Source: Bdellovibrionota bacterium
GTDB lineage: Bacteria > Bdellovibrionota > Bdellovibrionia > Bdellovibrionales > JAMPXM01
DNA length: 63,156 nucleotides
Assembly: GCA_963170185.1 (NCBI GenBank)
Contig: CAUJGS010000079.1
Coordinates: 1 to 63,156 of the forward strand
Direction of reading: 5' to 3'
Part shown: piece by piece, positions 18,567-26,802 of the stretch
Layout of the letters: the number at the start of each line of letters is the position of its first letter
Numbering within the stretch: the stretch's first letter is position 1
Translations under genes and position numbers: made by a program
The notes under the pieces: generated by a model
Told to the model about the DNA's origin: nothing
What the model saw: the letters and a program-made list of their open reading frames with translations, nothing else
Database searches by the model: none

Positions 18567-19244
18567 TTAGTATTTTTTCGATTCATTCGCGGCGCGAGAG
18601 TTTGCGGCCAGCATACGTTGCACATTTTCGCGAGCCATAAGGTCCATCGAAAGGTCCGCACCCGCCTCGAAGGAAACTATGGTTTCCGCCAATACCACCG
18701 GGGCCGCCTCTCGGGTTGCGTCAAGGGCCTCGTTCTTCATCGCAAGACCCCGATTTTTCGGCATCACGCCGTCAATTTGAAGAGGCCATTTTCCCGTCAG
18801 CAAAAGTGCTAAGCCAGCAAGTGCCGCGAAGTGCCCGGCACGGGCGGCCATCCCCCGAGGAGCCGAGCGCATACGGTTTGCCGCATAGGCACGCTCCAAG
18901 AGACCTGGCAAAATACCTTTGCCATCGGTCTCAGACAACTCCTGCACACGAGCGTGATCTTGCACATCGCCCGCTTCAATCGCGTGATCCAAAGCACCCA
19001 TGATACGGGTCTCAAGAGCGTCATAGTAGTGTCCGTCTTCGGGAAGCGCGACCTCACCGGAGTCCTTCAGGGCCTGGCGAAGCTGGCTCAAGATCTCCAA
19101 TTCGTCTTTGATATTGGAATCAGCACCTTCGGAGCTTTTCAGCCAAATCTCCAAATCCTTTTCAAACTCTTGATCCAGCTCACCTTCGACAAGGTCCACC
19201 AAGACGTCCTCGGGATGCTTCGGCCAAAGTCTTTCGTGACTCAC
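18567..19244 (-). CDS. Membrane anti-sigma factor
   Basis: 225 residues. N-terminal acidic cytosolic domain (HPEDVLVDLVEGELDQEFEKDLEIWL) of the type that clamps sigma region 2/4; a single hydrophobic segment AGHFAALAGLALLLTGKW at about residues 137-155; then a periplasmic tail of 70 residues. No zinc HxxxCxxC motif, so not a ZAS-type anti-sigma. The GTG start overlaps the sigma stop by 4 bases (GTGA), the usual sigma/anti-sigma coupling. It presumably holds the sigma factor at the membrane until an envelope signal triggers release. Confidence 0.85.
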   Translation of the reverse strand: MSHERLWPKHPEDVLVDLVEGELDQEFEKDLEIWLKSSEGADSNIKDELEILSQLRQALKDSGEVALPEDGHYYDALETRIMGALDHAIEAGDVQDHARVQELSETDGKGILPGLLERAYAANRMRSAPRGMAARAGHFAALAGLALLLTGKWPLQIDGVMPKNRGLAMKNEALDATREAAPVVLAETIVSFEAGADLSMDLMARENVQRMLAANSRAANESKKY

Positions 19245-19987
19245 AGTTCTACCTCCTGTTGATCTTGAGATCCTCGGGCCAGGCCTCCACCTTGCGGTTC
19301 AAAAGGCGAGCCAGAGTCGCTCTCGCTGCTAAATAGAGAATTCCAGTTTTCTAAATCGCCGCCGGTGCCCATTTCGAGCTCAAACCTCTCACGAAGCTTC
19401 AAAAGCGCATGACGGTAATTGGCTTTTGCCGTGTCATAGGGGCAGTTCATGATCTGAGCGATTTCCTTGAAACTCAGATCCTCAAACACCCGAAGTGTAA
19501 TCGCGATACGCTGACGCTCTGGAAGAAGATCGACTTCCGCACGCAGGCGTTTTGCGACGTCACCTTTTACGAGGTCGTTTTCCGCTCCTGCGGCTACGCC
19601 GCCTTGGAGCACGTCCGTCGTGAACTCTTCTTGAGGACGCGAACGGAAACGGTTTTTCGCCGTATTGAGACCGACCTGGTAGAGCCAGCTCTTAAAACTC
19701 GAGCGCCCTTCAAAGAGGCCGATTTTTTCGTAAGCTTTGATGAAGGTTTCCTGCACCACGTCCTCCGCCAAGGGAAGTTCACGCGTGAGTCTTAAGATGA
19801 TTCTCAAGAGACCGCGCTGGTGACGACGGACCAATTCTGCAAAGGCTTTGCGATTTCCCGCCTTCACCTGTGCCACGAGTTCGAGGTCCGAATGGACAAC
19901 TGACTCAGCAGCTTCACGGTTCGATCTCTCTACGGAAGATCGCTCCGCGGCAGAATTGGAATTTAGGCTCCTAAGGCTTGCGCTCAT
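19241..19987 (-). CDS. ECF (sigma-70 family) RNA polymerase sigma factor
   Basis: 248 residues. Region 2 is clear: LVRRHQRGLLRIILRLT, PLAEDVVQETFIKAYEKI and SFKSWLYQVGLNTAKNRFRS; region 4: LPERQRIAITLRVFEDLSF, EIAQIMNCPYDTAKANYRHA. The sequence carries about 35 extra residues at each end compared with a minimal ECF factor; the C-terminal one is Gly/Ser-rich (GSPFEPQGGGLARGSQ). The ATG at 19987 is preferred over GTG at 19990 because AGGAGG then has better spacing. Co-transcribed with its anti-sigma factor. Regulon presumably envelope-related; candidate autoregulatory promoter upstream. Confidence 0.93.
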   Translation of the reverse strand: MSASLRSLNSNSAAERSSVERSNREAAESVVHSDLELVAQVKAGNRKAFAELVRRHQRGLLRIILRLTRELPLAEDVVQETFIKAYEKIGLFEGRSSFKSWLYQVGLNTAKNRFRSRPQEEFTTDVLQGGVAAGAENDLVKGDVAKRLRAEVDLLPERQRIAITLRVFEDLSFKEIAQIMNCPYDTAKANYRHALLKLRERFELEMGTGGDLENWNSLFSSESDSGSPFEPQGGGLARGSQDQQEVEL

Positions 19988-20050
19988 CACGCCTCCTCTG
20001 GACCGCTGTCACCGTGCATGGGACACAGCTGGTCGGAAACTCGGTTAAAG

Positions 20051-20079
20051 TCTAGACGACTTTTTCTATTTTTCTTTCC
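20051..20079 (-). promoter_or_regulatory. Candidate ECF-type promoter of the sigma operon
   Basis: On the minus strand GGAAAGA and GTCTAGA are separated by 15 bases. This matches the general ECF (RpoE-like) layout GGAAC...GTCTA with 15-16 bases between, and lies about 64 bases upstream of the sigma gene start. It suggests positive autoregulation. Judged by eye only. Confidence 0.5.
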
Positions 20080-20141
20080 AAGTCGGCCTTAGGAAGGCGT
20101 CTCTAGTTGCGGGCCTCGTTTGGCTTTGAGGGGAGTTTAGG

Positions 20142-20165
20142 TGACTGGCGTCCCTTGGCCAGTCA
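20142..20165. repeat. Perfect 8-bp inverted repeat
   Basis: TGACTGGC - 8 bases - GCCAGTCA. Neither strand has a following T-run, so it is more likely an operator or an RNA hairpin than a terminator. Confidence 0.5.
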
Positions 20166-20539
20166 GCTTCGCACCTCGACAAGTATATGTAGCATTTGAG
20201 GTGCCAAGCTCTGTCACTTCGTCGAATCTCAAGACACTCTGTCGAATTTCGTGTCCAGCTCGAAGCAAGAGTGAATTGAGTCAGAAGATTTAAGATACAT
20301 CAGGAATCTGTTAGGACAGAAAATCCCCGATTCCATGAAGTCCTCACAGGAAGTGTCGAAAAGCTGGGCGCACTTTGATCCTTCGTTCTTGCTAATACCT
20401 CGATTCACAAATGCTTTGAGGACCGAGTTGATTCTATAGGGGAAGCAACGTGAGCTTTCTTTTTCTGACCACTTCTCAATATACTCCCGATCAAGTTTCG
20501 CTGGATGGGCAGCGAGATCACGAGGAGTTCACCGTCATT

Positions 20540-21259
20540 ATGCTCGCACGCACCTTCACTTTCCTGGCGCCACTGGCGATTGCATTTGCCGCACTTTCCG
20601 CGAAGGCCGCGCCAATTGATCTATTTATCTCAACAGACTACGGGATCGATCAAAGTACTGGTATGAAAGGCCCGGTCCTCGAGAACCCGTCCGGGAAGGC
20701 CGAACTCGTCTTCTTTGAACGAGGCATTGAGCTGCACTTCGAAGATTCGAAATCCGTAAAACGCGCTGTTCGCGTGCACCTCGATTTTGAAGGATTACTA
20801 GATGCTCCCGAGCAAGCACGAAGACTCACTACCCAGATCTACGACAACATCCAGCTAAACGGTCCGCGCGTCATGGGAACCCTTTTGCGACAAGTCTCCG
20901 AGGCTGCCGCTGCACAAAAGCAAAACTTGGTCGTGATGTTGGACTCTCGCAGAAATCCGGGCTTCATCAAAATGGACTACGACCTTGGCTCGGTCCGCTT
21001 ACTGATTTCAAATGGTGAAAATGTTCGTTTCCAAAATATGGTGGCGCAAACATTTATGCCGGAGCAGACCAACTCCGCTGAAAAAGCCGCAGCCAATGGT
21101 GAATCCGAAAAACCAACAGACAAACCGGCTCGAGAATCAGAGGGCCTAAAAAAGCCCTTAAACGGCGGAAAACCGACTTTTGTGTCGAATCAGCCGAAAG
21201 CTGATCTGGGACCTCAACCTTTGGTATCTTGCGAACTTCGCTTCACGCCGACGTGGTAA
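20540..21259 (+). CDS. Secreted protein, unknown
   Basis: About 239 residues from the ATG at 20540, giving a signal peptide (LARTFTFLAPLAIAFAALS...AKA) and a mature domain with PIDLFISTDYGIDQSTGM, then an ELVFFERGIELHFEDSKSVK strand pair, a helical stretch, and a Lys/Glu/Pro-rich tail from about residue 175 with one terminal Cys (LVSCELRF). A GTG at 20450 with AGGGGAAGC ahead would add 30 residues in front of the signal peptide and is the alternative. Family not recognised. It converges on the DgcB-like gene with a gap of 21 bases. Confidence 0.65.
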   Translation: MLARTFTFLAPLAIAFAALSAKAAPIDLFISTDYGIDQSTGMKGPVLENPSGKAELVFFERGIELHFEDSKSVKRAVRVHLDFEGLLDAPEQARRLTTQIYDNIQLNGPRVMGTLLRQVSEAAAAQKQNLVVMLDSRRNPGFIKMDYDLGSVRLLISNGENVRFQNMVAQTFMPEQTNSAEKAAANGESEKPTDKPARESEGLKKPLNGGKPTFVSNQPKADLGPQPLVSCELRFTPTW

Positions 21260-21280
21260 CACGCAGGCCTTTGGGCGGCC

Positions 21281-22312
21281 TTAGGCGGATGTGACACGAT
21301 TTCGACCGGCACGCTTCGACGCATAGACTGCGGTGTCGGCTACCGCAAACAGTTCTTCCCACGTCGACATCTCGGGTTGTTTGGCGGCAACGCCCACCGA
21401 GATCGTCACAGGAATTGTCTCCTGATTGTAGACGAAGGTGTGCGACTCAATCGTCTGACGTAGACGCTCACCAATTTCAACAGCCTGCTGAAGGTTCGAT
21501 CCAAACAGAATGACGACAAATTCTTCGCCACCATAGCGAGCCAAAAAGTCGTCCGTTCGAATCAATTTTGTCGAGATCACACTGACGAGTTCTTTTAAAA
21601 CGAAATCTCCCCCAGGGTGACCGAGATTGGGGTTGTCGTTGATCTTCTTAAAGAAATCGATATCAAAAACCGCGATCGAAATTGGAACTTTCAAGAGTTT
21701 GGCGCGTTTAAAGGCCTCTTGTCCGCGCTGCGCAAGCGCCCCTTTGTTGTAAGCGCCCGTCAGCGGATCACGTTCGGATTTCTCCTGAAGACGTTCATGT
21801 GCATGTGCTTCAAGACTTCCACGCTCGCGAAACTTAAAAAGAACGTTTCCAGTTTTTATGGTGTCGTTGTCTTTGAGTTTCACCGTCGTCATCGACGGAA
21901 TAGCCTCATCATTGACGACCGTCTTGTTGGAACTCTCAAGATCCATCACGTAAACATCATTGTCTTTAAGAATGATCTTGGTGTGTGAACGCGAAACCGA
22001 TTTGTCATCGACAAAAACATGCGACGTCATCGAGCGCCCGATGATCAGTTCACTCTTCTCGATTGGCCACTGCTTGCCGACGTATCCGGCAGGCCCCTCG
22101 AGCATCATGATAGACGGCGGCGTTTTGGTGGCTTCCGCCATACGACGATTCATCGTCGCGCCGCCGGAGATTACCGTCTTTTCAGATTCATCCGAGGAAT
22201 CCGTGGCGTTTGTTACCGTCACCGACTCATCGTCGGAAAGATCGTCCGGATTCAAATCAACTGCTTCTTCAGAATCTTGTTTCTTCACTTTTCCCTGAGC
22301 CATCCCCTTCAT
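21281..22312 (-). CDS. dgcB: FHA-GGDEF diguanylate cyclase, DgcB-like
   Basis: 343 residues: acidic N-terminal tail with a threonine patch (EKTVISGGATM), FHA domain about residues 55-150 (LIIGRSMTSHVFV, SVSRSHTKI, ESSNKTVVND with the conserved Arg, Ser-Arg-x-His and Asn), then a GGDEF domain with an intact active site ARYGGEEF and an inhibitory I-site RTDD directly upstream. It makes c-di-GMP from GTP; FHA binds phosphothreonine. The architecture is that of B. bacteriovorus DgcB (Bd0742), which is needed for prey invasion. This is recalled family knowledge; orthology was not tested. ATG at 22312 or 22303 are both possible; a GGGGG/CCCCC hairpin (22317-22330) lies just upstream. Confidence 0.88.
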   Translation of the reverse strand: MKGMAQGKVKKQDSEEAVDLNPDDLSDDESVTVTNATDSSDESEKTVISGGATMNRRMAEATKTPPSIMMLEGPAGYVGKQWPIEKSELIIGRSMTSHVFVDDKSVSRSHTKIILKDNDVYVMDLESSNKTVVNDEAIPSMTTVKLKDNDTIKTGNVLFKFRERGSLEAHAHERLQEKSERDPLTGAYNKGALAQRGQEAFKRAKLLKVPISIAVFDIDFFKKINDNPNLGHPGGDFVLKELVSVISTKLIRTDDFLARYGGEEFVVILFGSNLQQAVEIGERLRQTIESHTFVYNQETIPVTISVGVAAKQPEMSTWEELFAVADTAVYASKRAGRNRVTSA

Positions 22313-22316
22313 TCTA

Positions 22317-22330
22317 GGGGGTAAGCCCCC
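22317..22330 (-). promoter_or_regulatory. GC hairpin directly before the dgcB-like start codon
   Basis: Read on the minus strand: GGGGG-CTTA-CCCCC, ending 5 bases before the ATG at 22312. A 5-bp all-GC stem at this place could limit ribosome access or mask a purine-rich ribosome-binding site. Confidence 0.45.
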
Positions 22331-22396
22331 TTGCGAACAAAGAGTGAGAGCCCACCTGACCATGAGTCCGGGAGCACAGCGTGAAACCAGCGTTGA

Positions 22397-23725
22397 TTAA
22401 GACGGCTTGAGAATCGATTTCGCTATGAGCTTGCCGCGCTCGACTCCGGGCTGGTTGAACGCATTGATATGCAGAACTTCGCCCATCACCGCGATCACAA
22501 GCTGCCAGAACATGAAAAGTCCAGCCAAAGAGCGTTCGTCCAAGCGCTCCGTTGTAAGGCGTGCGGTCCTAAGACCGCTTTCGCACATCGCCTGCTCGGT
22601 CGCCTCTGCTTCAGCCTGAAAGAGTTCGCCTAAGGAGCGGCCCACCATGAGTTCTTGGCCTTCAAACAAAGTTCGTTCGAGGCGAGGTCCAGTGGTTTCA
22701 CTCTCCAACACGCGCTGAAACCAGACGAACTTGTCAGGGGCCCCCTCGATAACCTGTTGAAGCAGTGAGTGTTGATCGCAAGCCCCGACGGCTGCAACCG
22801 GTGTGCTGACTCGCGGAGCCGGCCCACCAGAGAGGTTTGCCTTCTTCGCCAAGCTCTCGGCCCAAAGCTGCTGCCACCAGCCGCCAAAGTCTCGCAAGCC
22901 GTCGGCGTACGACCAGAGCATCGTCACCCATTCTTCGCGAATGAACGAATCCAACGAGAGTGCCGCGGCTTGCGCGATCGTCTCGCGACTCGCCAACGCC
23001 CAGGCGGCGCCTTCTTGAACTCGGTCCAAACGAAGCCCCGCAAATACCGCTGGAAGTAGCCCAACCGCCGTGAGAACGGAAAAACGTCCGCCGACATCTT
23101 GAGGAATCTCCAAAATCGGAACGCCTTCTTTGCGCGCCCAATTGGTGAGAGGGCTTTCTTTTAATTCTGAGATCACTGTGCTGACTGTGCTCAAGCGACG
23201 ATGGCCCGACTGTCGAAGCTGCTGGTCGACGAAATCCGCCATAGCCAGAGTTTCGACCGTGTTTCCGCTTTTGGAAACCAAGACCCAATGAATCGTTCCC
23301 AAGTCGTTGCGACTTTTCAGCCAACACCAGAACTTTTCGGAATCCACATTGTCGAAAAACGAAACACTGCCTCGGCCGCGCGGCTTGGGCGTCGCCGAGA
23401 TCAGCGCACGACCACCAAGACTCGAGCCGCCCATTCCGATGACAACCATGTGCGTGGAACTGCGCGACACTTCTCGCGCCCGCGACTCCACGGCATTTAG
23501 CGCCGAGCCTCGCGACATAACTCGGGTAAAACCCAACTCCGGACGGGTTAAAATACGATCAAACGCTGTGCGAGATTGCTCGAGCAAAGAGTCCTTCGGT
23601 GCAGTCGAAGCCTTAAGCACCCAAAGCTGGGAGTCCTGTAGACCCGTACTCTGATGCTGATCTGAACCCTGCTCTGGGCTCTGATCAAGAGACTGACTAG
23701 GAGACTGATTAAGAGACTGCGACAT
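22397..23725 (-). CDS. pgi: Glucose-6-phosphate isomerase
   Basis: Interconverts glucose-6-phosphate and fructose-6-phosphate. 442 residues. Visible: VVIGMGGSSLGGRAL, HWVLVSKSGNTVETLAM (phosphate-binding SGNT), IPQDVGGRFSVLTAVGLLPA (the PGI signature region), and NAFNQPGVERGK at the C-terminus. The first 28 residues are a low-complexity Ser/Gln tract (SQSLNQSPSQSLDQSPEQGS) encoded by short imperfect DNA repeats and absent from typical Pgi. The gene start overlaps the end of the LpxH-like gene by 17 bases with GAAGAGG just upstream, so translation is coupled. Confidence 0.95.
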   Translation of the reverse strand: MSQSLNQSPSQSLDQSPEQGSDQHQSTGLQDSQLWVLKASTAPKDSLLEQSRTAFDRILTRPELGFTRVMSRGSALNAVESRAREVSRSSTHMVVIGMGGSSLGGRALISATPKPRGRGSVSFFDNVDSEKFWCWLKSRNDLGTIHWVLVSKSGNTVETLAMADFVDQQLRQSGHRRLSTVSTVISELKESPLTNWARKEGVPILEIPQDVGGRFSVLTAVGLLPAVFAGLRLDRVQEGAAWALASRETIAQAAALSLDSFIREEWVTMLWSYADGLRDFGGWWQQLWAESLAKKANLSGGPAPRVSTPVAAVGACDQHSLLQQVIEGAPDKFVWFQRVLESETTGPRLERTLFEGQELMVGRSLGELFQAEAEATEQAMCESGLRTARLTTERLDERSLAGLFMFWQLVIAVMGEVLHINAFNQPGVERGKLIAKSILKPS

Positions 23726-24788
23726 CCTCTTCGATCCTGTGGTAACCGCGCCATTCTTTCAAGCGCCCGCGTGGCCGACCGCCATCCTCTGGGTACTCGA
23801 TGAGAACATACGTGAGTTTTGTGATCTTCCCTAAGGATTGAATATCTAACGAAGTGAGGTCTGTCCACGTTCCCGTATTGAAGTACTCCTTATTGAGCCC
23901 CCATTGACGGTATTGATAGACGTGCGAGTGGCCAAAGATGACTGTGTGAACGCGTTCGTCATTTAAGACTCGGCGCGCCGATTCACTGAGATCCGGGAAA
24001 ATCGCACTCTCCGCTACCACCCTTAAGAGGCTCTGAAACGAAACGTGGCGTCTCGGATCACCGCGGAAGATAGCCTGCAAGAAATAAAGCGTGAGCTTAA
24101 AGAAGGCGTAAATCGTGAAGCGCGTTTCATTGAAAATCGCCCACCGAATAAGTGCGTTGAACGGCCGCACTTTGTCGACATGCGAGTGCCGATGTTTGAT
24201 CTTCAAAACGAACTCGACAAAAAAGTGAGATCCAAAAGGCAGATTCAAAATCGGCTCTGGCAGATTGCGCTTTAAGAAAAAACGTTTGGGGTCGAGCCGG
24301 TTGGCCGCTTCGTGCATGTGACCATGCTCAATATGCACGCCATCAAAGAAGTACACGATGTTCTTGTACTTGATGTCGGTCCCGATCGCCTCGTTTAGCA
24401 CCTGCCTTGTCGCAGGCCAGAGCATCGCTTGGTCGTGATTGCCAACCACGTACGTGATGGTGTGGTGCGGCTGACTGGCGAATGCCTTCATCGACTGGAA
24501 CACGTCGTGATGCCCATCTAGAATCGAATGCAGCTGTTCAACCGCCACGGCTTCCGTGACAACGGTCAGAAAGTGCCCACGATAATCTGTCTGGAGAAAG
24601 TTGAGGAAGTCGCCATTGATGATGACCTCGACTTCGGCATCGCGGAACTCGCCCGACGAATAGTAATTGAAAAATTCGATCAGTTTTTTACCGAAATAGA
24701 ATTCCTCAAGCGGATTCGTCGCGCCACCTTCTAAGGTGCGGCCCCTCCCGAGATGCAAATCTGAAATCACGACCTTGATGCGCTTCAC
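23709..24788 (-). CDS. Calcineurin-like metallophosphoesterase (LpxH-related)
   Basis: 359 residues. Metal-binding motifs of the family in order: ISDLHLGRG, INGDFLNFLQ, VVGNHDQAML, HIEHGHMHEA, VIFGHSHVYQY. Such proteins include UDP-2,3-diacylglucosamine hydrolase (LpxH) of lipid A synthesis, but this one is about 120 residues longer, with a hydrophobic helical insert near residues 225-245 (FTIYAFFKLTLYFLQAIF) that could attach it to the membrane. GTG start with a weak site. Upstream of, and overlapping, pgi. Whether the substrate is a lipid A precursor cannot be told from sequence alone. Confidence 0.85.
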   Translation of the reverse strand: MKRIKVVISDLHLGRGRTLEGGATNPLEEFYFGKKLIEFFNYYSSGEFRDAEVEVIINGDFLNFLQTDYRGHFLTVVTEAVAVEQLHSILDGHHDVFQSMKAFASQPHHTITYVVGNHDQAMLWPATRQVLNEAIGTDIKYKNIVYFFDGVHIEHGHMHEAANRLDPKRFFLKRNLPEPILNLPFGSHFFVEFVLKIKHRHSHVDKVRPFNALIRWAIFNETRFTIYAFFKLTLYFLQAIFRGDPRRHVSFQSLLRVVAESAIFPDLSESARRVLNDERVHTVIFGHSHVYQYRQWGLNKEYFNTGTWTDLTSLDIQSLGKITKLTYVLIEYPEDGGRPRGRLKEWRGYHRIEEDVAVS

Positions 24789-24803
24789 TTGTTGCTTGCC
24801 CTG

Positions 24804-26618
24804 CTATTCAGCTTTGCGAGACCCCGAATCCTCTTCGCCCTCTAGCACTGTCAGAGCGATTCGCAAAGCTCGAACCGCACGCCGTGCAGTTTCTTGCCGC
24901 TCTTTGAACTGACTAAACGTCTCTTGCACCTGTGCCTTGGCGTGATTGAGTTCGGAGGTGATCTGATCAATTTGTCGCTTCAGCTCAAGAATCATGCGAT
25001 CTTTGCTGGCCGCGATCGACTGACTCTCGGCTTTGATGATTTCGATGCGATGCTCGAGATCGCGCTCCCGCACTCGAATCTTGCGGAAGTTCGACTCCAA
25101 ACGGCCTTCTGCGTCGTCAATGCGACTCTTAAGCTCCGAGATCTCGCGATCACGGCTCGAAATCTGGCCACGCAAGACCTTGCGCTCTTCCTCAGCAATT
25201 TTCTTAGCTTCCTGAGTATTCAGTTCGGCCGCCTCGGCATTCGCCTGCAGCTCATCCATACGACGGCGCAACGTTTCGCCAGCCGAACGCAAGCTCTCGT
25301 TCTCGCGACGAACACGCTCGAGTTCACCTTCGAGATCGGAAATGCGCTTCTGCGCGACGCGCAGGTTCTCGGATTGTCGAAGAGCAGCCTCGGCCGACGA
25401 GAAAATCGCCGCCCCTGGCTGTGCCTGACGCGACTGTTCGCGGAAGCGGGCTCCTGGCGAGTTCGGTCGAATCTCCGTCGGCATAAACTGTTCGCCTTCG
25501 GGATCCGCATCGGGATTGTCAGCAGATGTCATTCGAGAAATGACTTCTGTCTTTGCATCCTGCCAAATCGGTTTGGGGCCTTCGCTGTTTTCGGACACCA
25601 AAATCGGCGACGGCGTCTGAGCCGCGGCGATGGTTTTTTCATCGTCCGCGCTCACTGGCATCGTCGGCGCACGCTCGGTCTGAGAGTTTGAAAGTTCAAT
25701 CGCCTTGATCTCCGGTGTCGGAGTCGAGTCTGGAAGCTTCGCCTTTGCCACCACGCCCGGTGGTTTCACAGGTGGCGGTTGCACGGAGTCAATCACCGGC
25801 TTCACGTCGGCTTTTGGCTCGGACTTAGGGCGTTCTTTCTTTTTATCAAAGCCCGGCGTCAGACGCTTAAGAACATCCTCGAGCTTTTGCATGCGAGCCT
25901 TGCTCTCGACGCGTGGCTTCTCTTCCTCGACTTCGATTTCCGACTCGATTTCGGCCTCGTAGGTCGGCGACGAAGCCGGATCGTCAAAAATATCAGCTGT
26001 GCGTCGGCGAATGGATTGCTCCATGCGCTCCCGCTCTTCTTCGACCGACACCGCTGCCACCCGTACCGGAGGCGGTTCTGGCGGAGAAGAATGACCGTGT
26101 GATTGCCCCTGTGAATGATCCGACGAATAGTCGTCCGCGACGTCGTCGGCTTGCTCCACGACTCGCGAAATCGATCGCTCGTAACGATTGGTGTGCTGGT
26201 CGTCTTCGAGATCATGATCCGTCACCCGCGCGACACGGGTTTTGGCCTCTTCCTTAGAAAGCGAGGCTTCTTCTTCATCAGCCGGAAGTTCGAACTTAGG
26301 AACCGAACGCGCCTCACCCCGAGGAACGACACTTAGCGTTTGTCCGCTTTGGCCTTCGTCGTCTTGATTTTCGATCTCGAAGTTCACACGTGAAGCATCG
26401 CCGGACTCAAAATTGAAAACAGCTTCATCGCCATCATCCGAAGCCGGAGGCGGCGGAGGTGGCGAATGGCGAACCGCAGAAAGACGACTCACCGTAGCTG
26501 TATTTGTCTGGCTATTTTTAAGCGCAGCGGACCCTTCGCTTTCATTTTCAAGAAGCGATTCGATGAGATCATCTTTTGGGGCCACCCGAGGTGGTGCTGG
26601 CTTTTTCAAACGGGACAT
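24804..26618 (-). CDS. Large disordered/coiled-coil protein
   Basis: 604 residues with no signal peptide or membrane helix. Residues 1-390 are low-complexity and acidic, Pro/Glu/Asp/Ser-rich, with a PPPPPP run and short clusters such as DDEKTIAAAQTP and KTEVISRMTSADN. Residues about 400-595 are a long heptad-like coiled coil (SENLRVAQKRISDLEGELE onward, RMDELQANAEAAELNTQEA). It looks like a cytoskeletal or polar scaffold protein. It is upstream of the phosphoesterase and pgi (gap of 15 bases), and two genes from the FHA-GGDEF gene. Start ATG preceded by GAGAGGA. Function unknown. Confidence 0.8.
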   Translation of the reverse strand: MSRLKKPAPPRVAPKDDLIESLLENESEGSAALKNSQTNTATVSRLSAVRHSPPPPPPASDDGDEAVFNFESGDASRVNFEIENQDDEGQSGQTLSVVPRGEARSVPKFELPADEEEASLSKEEAKTRVARVTDHDLEDDQHTNRYERSISRVVEQADDVADDYSSDHSQGQSHGHSSPPEPPPVRVAAVSVEEERERMEQSIRRRTADIFDDPASSPTYEAEIESEIEVEEEKPRVESKARMQKLEDVLKRLTPGFDKKKERPKSEPKADVKPVIDSVQPPPVKPPGVVAKAKLPDSTPTPEIKAIELSNSQTERAPTMPVSADDEKTIAAAQTPSPILVSENSEGPKPIWQDAKTEVISRMTSADNPDADPEGEQFMPTEIRPNSPGARFREQSRQAQPGAAIFSSAEAALRQSENLRVAQKRISDLEGELERVRRENESLRSAGETLRRRMDELQANAEAAELNTQEAKKIAEEERKVLRGQISSRDREISELKSRIDDAEGRLESNFRKIRVRERDLEHRIEIIKAESQSIAASKDRMILELKRQIDQITSELNHAKAQVQETFSQFKERQETARRAVRALRIALTVLEGEEDSGSRKAE

Positions 26619-26735
26619 GAGTCCTCTCTGATCTATCTATCGGGAAAATCAGAGCTTTTCATGAGCGGAACTAGCCCCTAAAACAGCGAAAACACGTGAA
26701 AAAGCCGCCCTTCGCCTAGGAAACCGCCTAAGCAC

Positions 26736-26757
26736 CCCCTAGACGACCCCTAGACGA
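26736..26757. repeat. Two tandem copies of an 11-base unit
   Basis: CCCCTAGACGA occurs twice in a row in the 184-base gap between the coiled-coil gene and the PfkB kinase gene; related CCTAG words are scattered nearby. No function evident. Confidence 0.5.
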
Positions 26758-26802
26758 CCGTGACAAAAGGCCAGAAACCTAGCCGTAGGTATGGCCTGCG
26801 GC

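Larger units (their letters stand above)
19988..20539. other. 550-base intergenic region between sigma operon and a secreted-protein gene
   Basis: Contains the candidate ECF promoter (20051-20079), a perfect 8-bp inverted repeat TGACTGGC/GCCAGTCA at 20142-20165 with an 8-base loop, and several copies of GTCGAAT-like words between 20220 and 20360. A GTG-initiated extension of the downstream gene to 20450 is possible. No other gene seen. Confidence 0.5.
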
